A DNA stretch of 6,688 nucleotides from an uncultured Verrucomicrobiales bacterium (GTDB taxonomy: Bacteria; Verrucomicrobiota; Verrucomicrobiia; Limisphaerales; JACDHS01). The stretch lies in NCBI GenBank assembly GCA_937983475.1, contig CALJZV010000276.1, forward strand, positions 1 through 6,688, written 5' to 3'. Below the pieces are notes generated by a model. It was not told the origin of the DNA, did no database searches, and saw nothing but the letters and a program-made list of their open reading frames with translations. Numbering within the stretch: position 1 is the stretch's first letter; every line of letters starts with the position of its first letter. Made by a program: the position numbers and the translations under genes. This document shows, piece after piece, positions 1-6,449 of this stretch.

Positions 1-714
1 ACGCGGTTTGACGACGCCAAGTGTGCCGGTGGCGACAACGTGCTGGTGTTCGCCTCGAGCGACCTGGAGACGTGGGAATCGTGGCCGGCGCTGCAACTGC
101 CCGGCTGGGAAATCTTCAACACCTCCCTTTGCAAAACCGACCGCGATTACGTGCTGATGTTTGAAATCCGGGAGCCGCGAGACCAGGCCGGCGTGCCGTT
201 CACCGCGCGGTTTGCCCGTTCGACTGATTTGAAAACCTGGACGCTTACGCCGCCCGAGTGCGTCCATGCCAAGGACCGTTACACCGCGCCGCACGCGCTG
301 CGGTTTCTGGATGGCTGGTATTACAATTTTTTCCTGGCCGCCATTTATCATCCTCAACGCAGCTATGAGATGCGGGTGGTGCGCTCGCGCGATTTGATTC
401 ACTGGGAGGCCAGTCCGCTCAACCCGGTGCTTAAGCATTCCGACGAGGACAAGCGCATCGCCAACCCCAGCCTGAGCGTGCAGCAGCGCGACCGCATCCT
501 GGTGGCGGAGAACAGCAACAATTCCGACCTCGATTTCTGCGAGTTCAAGGGCCGGCTGTTGATGACCTATTCCTGGGGCAACCAGACGGGCAAGGAATTT
601 CTCGCCGAGGCCGAATATGACGGCACGCTGGAGCAGTTCCTCAAGGGCTGGTTTCCTGAGAAAACGAAAGGACACCTCAGGCCAACGCCGATGAACACTG
701 ACCAGCACCGATGA
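1..714 (+). CDS. Five-bladed beta-propeller glycoside-hydrolase-like protein (5' end outside window)
   Basis: The frame is open from base 1 to a TGA at 712-714, giving 237 residues of a protein whose start lies upstream. Three S-x-D-L-x-x-W motifs are visible, at residues 19-25 (SSDLETW), 74-80 (STDLKTW) and 129-135 (SRDLIHW). They are spaced about 55 residues apart, as expected for successive blades of the GH43/GH32/GH130-type propeller fold. Near the end are NNSDLDFCEFKG (about 173-184) and YSWGNQTG (190-197), then an acidic/aromatic tail around EFLAEAEYDGT. I associate this ending with uncharacterised sugar-processing proteins of Verrucomicrobiota and Planctomycetota. The likely role is glycan or disaccharide processing, but the catalytic acid/base residues cannot be assigned from this fragment. 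The last seven residues, MNTDQHR, are encoded by an intergenic-type repeat (691-714) and probably do not belong to the ancestral domain. Fold confidence is good; substrate is unknown. Confidence 0.75.
   Translation, partial: TRFDDAKCAGGDNVLVFASSDLETWESWPALQLPGWEIFNTSLCKTDRDYVLMFEIREPRDQAGVPFTARFARSTDLKTWTLTPPECVHAKDRYTAPHALRFLDGWYYNFFLAAIYHPQRSYEMRVVRSRDLIHWEASPLNPVLKHSDEDKRIANPSLSVQQRDRILVAENSNNSDLDFCEFKGRLLMTYSWGNQTGKEFLAEAEYDGTLEQFLKGWFPEKTKGHLRPTPMNTDQHR
691..714 (+). repeat. Dispersed ATGAACAC..GATGA-type repeat, left arm
   Basis: This 24-bp stretch matches the reverse complement of 883-906 at 16 of 24 positions by hand alignment. It encodes the last residues and stop of the glycoside-hydrolase-like gene. 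With the right arm it brackets the structured repeat at 728-866 in inverted orientation. I recall similar strings as abundant intergenic repeats in verrucomicrobial genomes, but no genome-wide count was possible here. Confidence 0.5.
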
Positions 715-727
715 GCGAGGATAACCT

Positions 728-866
728 AGCAACCGGCACGTCCTCCTCGCCCGGCCTTCGGCCACCCTCTCCTCCATTCATTGGAGGAGAGGGCGGGGAG
801 AGGTGTCGCTTGGCGATCATGAAGCCGGGGACGCGTCGAATCCTCCGGAAAAATTCACACCCGTTT
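728..866 (+). repeat. Structured intergenic repeat, copy 1
   Basis: This copy starts 13 nt after the stop of the upstream gene. It aligns with 2571-2677 in the same orientation. Shared blocks include AGCAACCGGC, the core CCCGGCCTTCGGCCA, GAGAGG, and GGGACGCGTCG followed by ATC, CCGGAA and TCACAC. An outer helix can form between 734-743 and 829-838 (8 Watson-Crick pairs, one G-U, one A-C mismatch). It encloses the small GGCC-TTC-GGCC hairpin. This copy also contains a perfect 12-bp hairpin, 765-776 with 782-793, that copy 2 lacks. There is no long open frame and no T-tract after the hairpins, so it does not look like a simple intrinsic terminator. It may be a REP/MITE-like non-autonomous element or a 3'-UTR RNA structure. 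Confidence 0.7.
765..793. repeat. Perfect 12-bp inverted repeat (hairpin) inside repeat copy 1
   Basis: CCCTCTCCTCCA at 765-776 is the exact reverse complement of 782-793, with a 5-nt loop (TTCAT). Only GCGGGGAG follows, with no T-run, so a rho-independent terminator is not supported on the plus strand. On the minus strand the hairpin is followed by TGGCCGAAGG, also without a T-run. The hairpin is absent from the matching point in copy 2, so it looks like a separable module. Confidence 0.75.
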
Positions 867-882
867 TCCCTCTGAACGATTA

Positions 883-906
883 TTATCTGTGGTCATTTGT
901 GTCCAT
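883..906 (-). repeat. Dispersed TGTGTCCATCTGTG-type repeat, right arm
   Basis: Its reverse complement matches 691-714 at 16 of 24 positions. The repeat-like character continues to about 914 (CATCTGTGATT). It lies 32 nt before the start of the GGT-like gene and so probably forms part of that gene's 5' leader. TATTAT at 881-886 resembles a -10 box, but no convincing -35 box sits at the right distance, so no promoter is called. Confidence 0.5.
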
Positions 907-938
907 CTGTGATTTTTAAACATTCACCGAACTGAATC

Positions 939-2486
939 ATGAGCCTTACTCGCCGCAAAATGATCGGGCTGACCGGCAAAGCCATCCTGGCCGGGGCCGT
1001 TTTGGAGCAGCCCGCGTTGGCCGCCTTGCAGAAAAATATAAAACTGCCCGTCGGCGTCGTCGTGGTCGGCGGCGAGCCCACGGTCTTGGCACCGCACCAA
1101 TGCACCTTCGGCGGTTATGGCATGATGACCACCGCTCTGGCCAAGAGAAAAAAAATCATCTGCATTGATTCCAACGGGCAAGCCCCGGCCGCCGCGCACC
1201 CGGAAATGTTCGTCGGACTGAAATCCGATGCCCAGAACTTCGGCTGGCTGGCGGCGGATTTGCCCGGCACGCCAGCGGGGTTGTTCCTGGCGCTCAGCAA
1301 ATATGGCACACGGTCCTTCCGCGAACTGCTCCAGCCGGCGATCCAATTCGCCGAGGAAGGGTTTGTGCTTTCCGCCGGCCTTGCCGGGCTCATCGAACGG
1401 TGTGGCACACAATTCAAGGCCGACGCGGGCTCCGCCAAACTGTTTTTCCCCGGAGGCAGCGCGCCCAAGGCCGGGGAGCGCTTCCGCAATCCCGACCTCG
1501 CCCGCATGCTTCAGCAACTGGCCCGCGACAATTCGGTCGAGCGCTTTTACAAGGGCGACATCGCCCGGAAGATTGCCGAGGCGTTCCAGCGCAACGGCGG
1601 GCTGGTGACGGCGCGGGATCTGGCCCAATACCGCGCGCTGGAGGTCAAGCCGCTTTCAGTTGAGTGCAACGGGCACGTCGTTCACACCGCGCCTCCGTGC
1701 GCCGGAGGCATCACCACCGTGGAGACAATTCAGATTTTGAAAGCAATGGGCTGGGAACGCATGCCCGAGGGGGTGGAAAAAACGCAGGCCCGCCTGGAAG
1801 CCATGCGCTGCGCCTGGCACGACAAGCTGTCGCTTTTGGGGGATCCGCTTCAGGTGAAATCGCCCGTGGCCAGACTGCTGTCCCAGGCGCACGCCGAGCA
1901 ATGGAGCCGCCAGATTCAGCAAGCGGTCCGCAATCAGCGCGCCCTGCCGTTCGACATGGAGGAATCGTTTTCCGAGGGGACCATCAACCTGTGCAGCGCC
2001 GACAGCGAAGGCAACCTTGTCGCCCTCACGCTCACCCATGGCAACAGCTTCGGTTCGCGCGTCACGGTGGACGGATTGGGCCTCACCTTGAGCCAGTCCA
2101 TGCCGCCCTTTGTGGGCAGGCCCCGGCATCCCATCTCGGTCGGGTCGCGCAAACGCCCGGTTCACAATATCCCCCCGACCATTGTGACGCGCGACAGCCG
2201 TCCGGTGATCGCCGTTGGCGGGGCGGGTGGCAGGAAAATTCCCAACGGCATTCTGGATTTTCTCACGCAGCACCTTTACTACGGCAAAACCTGCAATGAA
2301 TCCCTGGCCGCGCCGCGCATGAACACCGAGGGCGGACTGAACCTGACGCTGGAGAACAGTTGGCCCGCGGCGGATGCGGACTATCTCAAGCGCGCGGGAT
2401 ACCGTGTCAAAACCGGGCCGGGCGCCATCATCAGCGCGGTTTCATTTGACCACAAGTCGGGCGGCTTCTGGAGCGGCTACCGGTAA
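939..2486 (+). CDS. Exported gamma-glutamyltranspeptidase-family Ntn-hydrolase with altered glutamyl pocket
   Basis: The product is 515 aa; typical GGT is about 560-590. It begins with a Tat-like signal: twin arginines R5-R6 in LTRRKMIGL, a hydrophobic stretch to about residue 29, and a likely ALA cleavage site, so it is probably periplasmic. GGT landmarks follow in order: an APAAA block after the N-terminal strand, GGLVTARDLAQYR, the APPCAGG block, then GTINLCSADSEGN, where Thr348 aligns with the autocatalytic nucleophile (T391 in E. coli GGT). Cleavage there would give a C-terminal chain of 168 residues. T409 is retained (T366), as is the Gly-Gly of the oxyanion region (VGGAGGRK). The glutamate-binding positions differ: R114 aligns with Asn, D433 with Pro390, and the S462-S463 pair with His409-Asn410. 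The N-terminal helix region and the lid loop before KRP are shortened. It may therefore be an amidase/acylase for another substrate rather than a true GGT. The ATG at 939 fits the signal peptide, although no clear Shine-Dalgarno is seen. It is flanked by direct repeat copies. Confidence 0.85.
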   Translation: MSLTRRKMIGLTGKAILAGAVLEQPALAALQKNIKLPVGVVVVGGEPTVLAPHQCTFGGYGMMTTALAKRKKIICIDSNGQAPAAAHPEMFVGLKSDAQNFGWLAADLPGTPAGLFLALSKYGTRSFRELLQPAIQFAEEGFVLSAGLAGLIERCGTQFKADAGSAKLFFPGGSAPKAGERFRNPDLARMLQQLARDNSVERFYKGDIARKIAEAFQRNGGLVTARDLAQYRALEVKPLSVECNGHVVHTAPPCAGGITTVETIQILKAMGWERMPEGVEKTQARLEAMRCAWHDKLSLLGDPLQVKSPVARLLSQAHAEQWSRQIQQAVRNQRALPFDMEESFSEGTINLCSADSEGNLVALTLTHGNSFGSRVTVDGLGLTLSQSMPPFVGRPRHPISVGSRKRPVHNIPPTIVTRDSRPVIAVGGAGGRKIPNGILDFLTQHLYYGKTCNESLAAPRMNTEGGLNLTLENSWPAADADYLKRAGYRVKTGPGAIISAVSFDHKSGGFWSGYR

Positions 2487-2507
2487 TTTTGCGCGAAGTG
2501 GATTATC

Positions 2508-2556
2508 GTTCGGCAACGGGTAAACTCATTGTATGGGCGTTTTTTGAGCGCCGAAC
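2508..2556. repeat. Inverted repeat in convergent intergenic region
   Basis: GTTCGGC at 2508-2514 is perfectly complementary to GCCGAAC at 2550-2556, with a 35-nt loop that contains a T6 run (2540-2545). It lies 21 nt after the stop of the GGT-like gene. The wide loop and the absence of a T-tract after the right arm make it a weak terminator candidate. It is recorded as structure only. Confidence 0.3.
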
Positions 2557-2570
2557 AGGGTTATTCAATC

Positions 2571-2677
2571 AGCAACCGGCGCGTCCTTTTCTCCCGGCCT
2601 TCGGCCAGGGAGAGGCGGCGCTCAACTTGTCAAACCCGGGACGCGTCGGATCACCCGGAAATAATCACACACCTTTT
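2571..2677 (+). repeat. Structured intergenic repeat, copy 2
   Basis: This is the second copy of the 728-866 element in the same orientation, 84 nt after the GGT-like stop and just before the convergent batE-like stop. Its outer helix is better than that of copy 1: CCGGCGCGTCC (2576-2586) pairs with GGACGCGTCGG (2639-2649) over 11 bp with one G-U. The inner hairpin 2590-2613 pairs TCTCCCGGCC with GGCC-A-GGGAGA around a TTC loop. The perfect 12-bp module of copy 1 is missing. The palindrome GACGCGTC (2640-2647) is common to both copies. No T-run follows the hairpin on either strand, so termination is not its obvious job. Confidence 0.7.
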
Positions 2678-2683
2678 TGACGG

Positions 2684-3439
2684 TTACTGGATTACCGTGG
2701 CCTGGGTTTCCTGGAGCCAACCGATGCGCTGGTTCCCATCGGTCACCTGAAGCCAGCCGTTCTGGCGGGAAAGAACCGTCAATTCAACGCCATCGCGGAC
2801 GGAGTAGGCGCTCTGCGATTCCTCGAATGGGCCCCGGCGGACCACCGTTTCCTCGACTGTGACGACCGCCGTGGGATTGGCCAACTGGCGTTGGGCGGCC
2901 AGCAGCAGCGGCGCGAGGAACACGATGGCCACCGCGCCGCAGATCACCGCCAGGCGTCGAAGTGATTTCTCGCTGTTTCGCCGCCAGCAACTGGCGGCCA
3001 GCAGCAAAAAGCAGCCCCAAAGCGGCACAACCACGGCCAGGGTCCATTCATTGAGTGTCATCCAGTCCAGCATCCGAATGACCAGGCGGTCGCTGGACGC
3101 CTGCCCGTTCCGAACCTGGTCCCGGGCGAATTGAAGGTTGGCCCGGACATCGGGATCGCGAGGGGCCAGCCGCTGCGCCATGCGATAGGCCGCGATGGCC
3201 CGGCCCGGGTGGCCCGCCTTGAACTCCGCGTTGCCGAGGTTGAACAGGATCGGCACGGAAGACTGCCCGTCGTTCAGCAGGTTGCGGTAAACCGCCGCCG
3301 CTTCGGCGTAACGCTGTTGTTCATAAAGCCGATTGGCCTCCTGGAACGTGGCCGAGGGTTCGCTGCCTCGCAGCGGCAGCGCCGCAACAAGCAGCGCAAA
3401 CGCGGCAAGTAAATTAAACTGTAACGGTTGCCTTCTCAT
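2684..3439 (-). CDS. batE: BatE-like TPR/SH3 membrane protein
   Basis: This 251-aa protein begins with a signal sequence (hydrophobic 8-22, polar from about 24). Two tetratricopeptide repeats follow at about 30-58 (FQEANRLYEQQRYAEAAAVYRN) and 62-97 (PILFNLGNAEFKAGHPGRAIAAYRMAQRLAP). Membrane segments lie at about 132-152 and 162-182. A C-terminal bacterial SH3 domain spans about 190-251, ending in NGWLQV...RIGWLQE. TPR, paired membrane helices and SH3 together match BatE of the Bacteroides-type aerotolerance (Bat) operon, a system thought to act at the inner membrane/periplasm with MoxR ATPases and VWA proteins. Its ATG lies inside the last codons of batD (26-nt overlap), which implies translational coupling. 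The gene name rests on domain order and position after batD; the fine function is unknown. Confidence 0.75.
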   Translation of the reverse strand: MRRQPLQFNLLAAFALLVAALPLRGSEPSATFQEANRLYEQQRYAEAAAVYRNLLNDGQSSVPILFNLGNAEFKAGHPGRAIAAYRMAQRLAPRDPDVRANLQFARDQVRNGQASSDRLVIRMLDWMTLNEWTLAVVVPLWGCFLLLAASCWRRNSEKSLRRLAVICGAVAIVFLAPLLLAAQRQLANPTAVVTVEETVVRRGPFEESQSAYSVRDGVELTVLSRQNGWLQVTDGNQRIGWLQETQATVIQ

Positions 3440-5216
3440 GCTTCAGGGATTTGAGCTCGCTCAACACGCGTTCCAGCTTTGGAATGAATGAATCGAGGTT
3501 TGTGCGGACCGCCTGCGGCGCGTAGCGGGCCTGGTTGCAGGTCTGGAACAGTTCGCGCAACAGGGCCAACGTCTCCGGACGCAAACCGCAGTGGCTTAAT
3601 TCCTCGTCAATCACCGCCTCGGTGATGGACGGCGCCGGCTGGTTCAGCCGCTCGCCGATCTGTTCCTGCAACACGTGAATCATCGTGGCAAAAAACTCGT
3701 CGGCCTTCTGCTCGGCGGCCTGGCGTTTCATTTTTTGCAAACCCACGTCCACCGCCCGGGCCACCTCGCGCTGGCGGCGCAGGCGCGGATTCTTCTCCAG
3801 CCTGTCGCGATGACGCCGAATCAGCAGCGAGCCGAGCCAGAGCGCGGGCGCGGTCAGTTGCACCGCCCAGAACCAGGGCTTGGCGATGAGCGGGGCCGAC
3901 GCGGTTTTGAGGGAGCCGAGGCTGGGCTTGATGTGCACAATCTCGCGGGTTTCCGGCGGCGGTTCGCCCGTGACGGGCGCGGCGGAAAAGACGGTCGGCT
4001 GCGGCGTCGCGGCCGAGGGACGCACGTTCAGCGGGATTGCGGGATGCGTGAGCGTGCGGTAGGCCTTCTGGTCCGGATCAAAAAAGCTGAAGGAAAACGG
4101 CGGCAGCTCCCGCACCCCGGCATTTTGCGGCGACACGACCAGTTCAAACACCTTGGTGCCCTCGATGCCCAGCGGATCGCGCATTTCCATGTTGCTGCTG
4201 GGCGTGTAGGCCTTGAATTCACGCCAGGCTGGCTGCGCCGGCATCGTGAGCGATTCAATCGTGCCGCGCCCTTCCACGCGGATGCGCACGGTGACGGGAT
4301 CGCCCACGGCCACGTCGGTCGGCGTTGCGGTGAGGTTCATGGAAAAATTGCCAATGGCTCCGTTGAACGTGTCGGGCTGGTTTTGCTGGGGCAGGGGAAG
4401 CACCTGCAAGGTTTTGCTGTCGCTGGACAACACGGCGGGCCGTGACCGCGCAAAGACCGTTTCGCCGAAGAAATTCCGCCGGGGATCAAACAGCAGGGTC
4501 AGGCTGCATGTGGCCGGGCCGAGGGTCAGGCTGCCGGTCTTGGCGGCGGAAAGCGACATGCGAAAGATGGCGACGTTGTAGGTGCGCCCGTCGCGGTGAA
4601 CCTGGTTCTGGTCGGGGCGCTGCGGCATGGGGCTCAACACAAAGCCCTCGGCCGAAAGCTGCGGCAGCCCGACATCGCGGATGTGCTGGAAGTAAAGGCG
4701 CAGCTCCAACGGAATGATTTCCCCGAGGTAAATCTGGGTTTTGGGCACGTGCAGTTCACGGAACGCCTCGGCGGCTGCGCCATCCTTGCTGCGACCGTCA
4801 GCGGGCGGTTGCACCGTCAATTTCAAAGGCTGGCTGACCAGGGTCTGGCTTCCGACGGTGGCGCGCAGCGGCGGGATGGTGATTTCGCCCGCCTGCGTGG
4901 GAATCAGGACATACGTGTAGGTCACCTGCGAGCTGGTTTTGCCGTTGTTGAAGACGAAATTTTGCGACTGCGAACTCCCGGCCACCTGGATATTGGGCAG
5001 GCTGGGCAGGGGCGGCGGCGCGCCGGGCGCGGCCTCCTCGAAAATGAGGGAGAGGTTGACGCTCTCGCCCACGGTGGTGGTGGCGCGGTCCAGCTGGGTG
5101 CGGAACGACGCGCCCAAGCCGGACAGCAGCGAAAGGCCCAGCGCCAGCAGCACGGCGGCGCAGAGTCGCGGGCGGTTCCAGATTGTTGCGTTCAGGCGAA
5201 TTGGCACTTTTCTCAA
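3414..5216 (-). CDS. batD: BatD-family membrane-anchored protein
   Basis: This 600-aa protein has the BatD (oxygen tolerance, PF13584) plan. There is an N-terminal signal/anchor (hydrophobic 19-35), then beta-rich repeats from about 40 to 400. Typical strings are VTYTYVLIPTQAGEITIPPL (99-118) and VAVGDPVTVRIRVEG (302-316), with FELVVSPQNAGVRELPPFSF (357-376) near the end of the region. A transmembrane helix at about 447-466 is followed by a basic stop-transfer (RRHRDR). The cytoplasmic tail of roughly 130 residues is helical. Most of the protein would face the periplasm and probably act as a scaffold for VWA partners BatA/BatB. The frame starts with TTG (5214-5216); a GTG three codons later (5205-5207) is equally possible, since neither has a strong Shine-Dalgarno. 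moxR, batA and batB do not precede it here; the upstream gene diverges. The batE-like gene follows with overlap. Confidence 0.85.
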   Translation of the reverse strand: MRKVPIRLNATIWNRPRLCAAVLLALGLSLLSGLGASFRTQLDRATTTVGESVNLSLIFEEAAPGAPPPLPSLPNIQVAGSSQSQNFVFNNGKTSSQVTYTYVLIPTQAGEITIPPLRATVGSQTLVSQPLKLTVQPPADGRSKDGAAAEAFRELHVPKTQIYLGEIIPLELRLYFQHIRDVGLPQLSAEGFVLSPMPQRPDQNQVHRDGRTYNVAIFRMSLSAAKTGSLTLGPATCSLTLLFDPRRNFFGETVFARSRPAVLSSDSKTLQVLPLPQQNQPDTFNGAIGNFSMNLTATPTDVAVGDPVTVRIRVEGRGTIESLTMPAQPAWREFKAYTPSSNMEMRDPLGIEGTKVFELVVSPQNAGVRELPPFSFSFFDPDQKAYRTLTHPAIPLNVRPSAATPQPTVFSAAPVTGEPPPETREIVHIKPSLGSLKTASAPLIAKPWFWAVQLTAPALWLGSLLIRRHRDRLEKNPRLRRQREVARAVDVGLQKMKRQAAEQKADEFFATMIHVLQEQIGERLNQPAPSITEAVIDEELSHCGLRPETLALLRELFQTCNQARYAPQAVRTNLDSFIPKLERVLSELKSLKHEKATVTV

Positions 5217-5439
5217 AATGACAGCAAAGTTTTGCTTTTGTTCAGACCGGACGCAAGTTCTTCATTTTTCTAATGGGAAAATGAACGGTCCTCCGGGGAG
5301 TCTTTCCGGGGTGGGAACGAAGCCCGTTGCCAACGGGAGCGGTTCGGCTATCTTGGGCTTGCTGTGCTGGGCGAGATTAACTTTTGCAGCCCGGTCTTCA
5401 GTGAAATTCAACACAAATAACCGTCACACCTGTAACAAG
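5217..5439. other. Divergent intergenic region between batD and the Imm11-like gene
   Basis: These 223 bases separate two divergent genes and must hold promoters for both, unless the batD pair is read from elsewhere. The batD-proximal part (5217-5280) is AT-rich. A 6-bp perfect hairpin, CCCGTT (5323-5328) with AACGGG (5332-5337), lies in the middle. The immunity-like frame is open through the region, with in-frame starts at 5281 (ATG) and 5401 (GTG). The encoded stretch looks low-complexity and does not resemble family sequence, so I treat it as non-coding. No clear -35/-10 pair was found. Confidence 0.5.
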
Positions 5440-6030
5440 ATGCCTCACGACCAAAGCAATGCGCTGGGTTGGTATGATTTAATTTCTGTGTTTGATGATA
5501 AGCATTTCGCGATTCGCGGAGTCGAAAAGGAGATTCCAGACGCGAGATTTAAAATTTTGAGTGACGCCCCGTTAGCTCCGGCCTTATTTGAATTATTTTC
5601 TTGGAATATATCGGTTGATAAACCAGCTCTGGACGTGATTGGAAACAATCTGGGATGGCTGATTTTTTCCACCCGTGCGAAAGCCGCAATAGAGAACCTG
5701 CCAAACCTTAGTGGTGAATTCATTGAGTTTCCGCAATCCATGTTTAAAAAAACAAAGCACAGGTTTCATGCGTGGGTGTTTCATCCGTTTACGACGGTCC
5801 GTGCGCTTAATTTAGACCGTTCAAAAGTTGTCTGGGAAAACTACGGAAGAGAGGATTTTATATCAGTGATTCACGAGCTTTGGCTCAACCAATTGGTTGT
5901 GGCCAAATGTCCGACGGTATTCCGGCTAGCCGAGTATCCTTCGATAGTTCTAGCAAATGATGATTTTATAACTGCTTGGACTAATGCAGGCTGTGCAGGA
6001 TTGCGTTTTAAGCCGGTGCACACTGCGTAA
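5440..6030 (+). CDS. Imm11/DUF1629-type immunity-like protein
   Basis: With the ATG at 5440 the product is 196 aa. It has no signal peptide or membrane segment, so it is probably cytoplasmic. The layout resembles the Imm11 (DUF1629, MXAN_0049-like) family: WNISVDKPALDVIGNNL around 55-71, RFHAWVFHPFTTVRALNLDRSKV around 108-130, CPTVFRLAEYPSIVLANDDF around 157-176, and the typical ending AGLRFKPV (186-193). Family members are immunity proteins found in polymorphic toxin loci. No toxin gene lies beside it in this window. Base composition stands out: hand counting 5461-5640 gives about 42% GC, against about 70% for a sample (1441-1500) of the GGT-like gene, a sign of horizontal transfer. The start is uncertain; in-frame GTG 5401 and ATG 5281 would lengthen it. 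The family call comes from recalled motifs and was not searched. Confidence 0.6.
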   Translation: MPHDQSNALGWYDLISVFDDKHFAIRGVEKEIPDARFKILSDAPLAPALFELFSWNISVDKPALDVIGNNLGWLIFSTRAKAAIENLPNLSGEFIEFPQSMFKKTKHRFHAWVFHPFTTVRALNLDRSKVVWENYGREDFISVIHELWLNQLVVAKCPTVFRLAEYPSIVLANDDFITAWTNAGCAGLRFKPVHTA

Positions 6031-6221
6031 AGGAGTCGCCCATCAAGCGTGCTGTTAAGAAGCGAGTCCCTCAAAGAAACATCAGTTTATCGGTGGCGTT
6101 GAATACGCCCTGTCCGAGAGAGGCGAGGTGTTCATTTTATGTCTCCCCGGCCATCGCGCCGAACCGCCGTCTACTGAACTGGCGCTTGAGAATAGTGGGT
6201 GCGACAAGTAGCCTACACCGT
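6031..6221 (+). other. Gap without an intact gene; possible remnant reading frames
   Basis: A strong Shine-Dalgarno AAGGAG (6030-6035) overlaps the stop of the immunity-like gene. It is followed 6 nt later by ATC AAG CGT (6042), where a start codon would be expected. That frame is basic at first (KRAVKKRVPQRN) and stays open into the DUF433 gene. A second frame from about 6059 reads protein-like (VEYALSERGEVFILCLPG) to a TAG at 6208-6210, but has no usable start. Together they may be a decayed small gene with a lost start and a frameshift. No family was recognised. Confidence 0.3.
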
Positions 6222-6449
6222 ATGAAACACGTGGATCGAATCACCTTCAATCCCAAGCAATGCGGCGGACGCCCCTGCATCCGGGGCATGCGCATCCGCG
6301 TCAAGGATGTGCTCGATCTGTTGGCCGCACGGGTTCCCGAAGCGGAAATTTTGGCCGATTACCCCGACCTTGAGCCCGAGGACATTCAAGCCGCGATCGA
6401 ATACGCGGCCGCGCAACTCGATCACCCCGTTCTGGTAACTCCCCGGTGA
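6222..6449 (+). CDS. DUF433-family antitoxin
   Basis: This 75-aa protein matches the DUF433 pattern almost end to end: RITFNPKQCGGRPCIRGMRI (6-25), VKDVLDLLAARVPEAEILADYP (27-48), then LEPEDIQAAIEYAAAQ (50-65). The fold is a small helix-turn-helix-like domain. Members are commonly encoded just before PIN-like toxins and are regarded as the antitoxin. The ATG at 6222 is chosen because the family sequence begins right there; an in-frame GTG at 6093 would add 43 unrelated residues. Its TGA overlaps the next gene's GTG (GTGA, 4 nt), typical of toxin-antitoxin operons, and such pairs usually repress their own transcription. No operator could be identified. Confidence 0.88.
   Translation: MKHVDRITFNPKQCGGRPCIRGMRIRVKDVLDLLAARVPEAEILADYPDLEPEDIQAAIEYAAAQLDHPVLVTPR

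Noticed and set aside
881..886. TATTAT as a -10 box for the GGT-like gene
   Set aside because: No convincing -35 box lies at about 17 nt, and the motif abuts a dispersed repeat, so it is not called as a promoter.
1656..2273. Minus-strand open frame opposite the GGT-like gene
   Set aside because: It is an antisense shadow; the plus-strand frame carries the catalytic motifs of the family in order.
2590..2613. Intrinsic terminator at the inner hairpin of repeat copy 2
   Set aside because: The stem is good, but GGCGGC follows on the plus strand and AAAAGG on the minus strand, so there is no U-tract on either side. The T-run lies before the hairpin.
2489..2862. Small plus-strand open frames in and after the convergent intergenic region
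   Set aside because: They run through repeat copy 2 and into the antisense of the batE-like gene; there is no ribosome-binding site and no protein-like signature.
3675..5273. Long plus-strand open frames (for example 3675-4445 and 4596-5273) opposite batD
   Set aside because: They are antisense shadows of the well-supported BatD gene in GC-rich DNA, and their Arg/Gly/His-rich translations match no recognisable domain.
4939..5439. Extension of the immunity-like gene upstream to 4939
   Set aside because: The first part is antisense to batD and the rest has intergenic character. Family-like sequence begins near the ATG at 5440.
6093..6221. GTG at 6093 as the start of the DUF433 gene
   Set aside because: It would add 43 residues unlike the family. 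The ATG at 6222 coincides with the usual DUF433 N-terminus.
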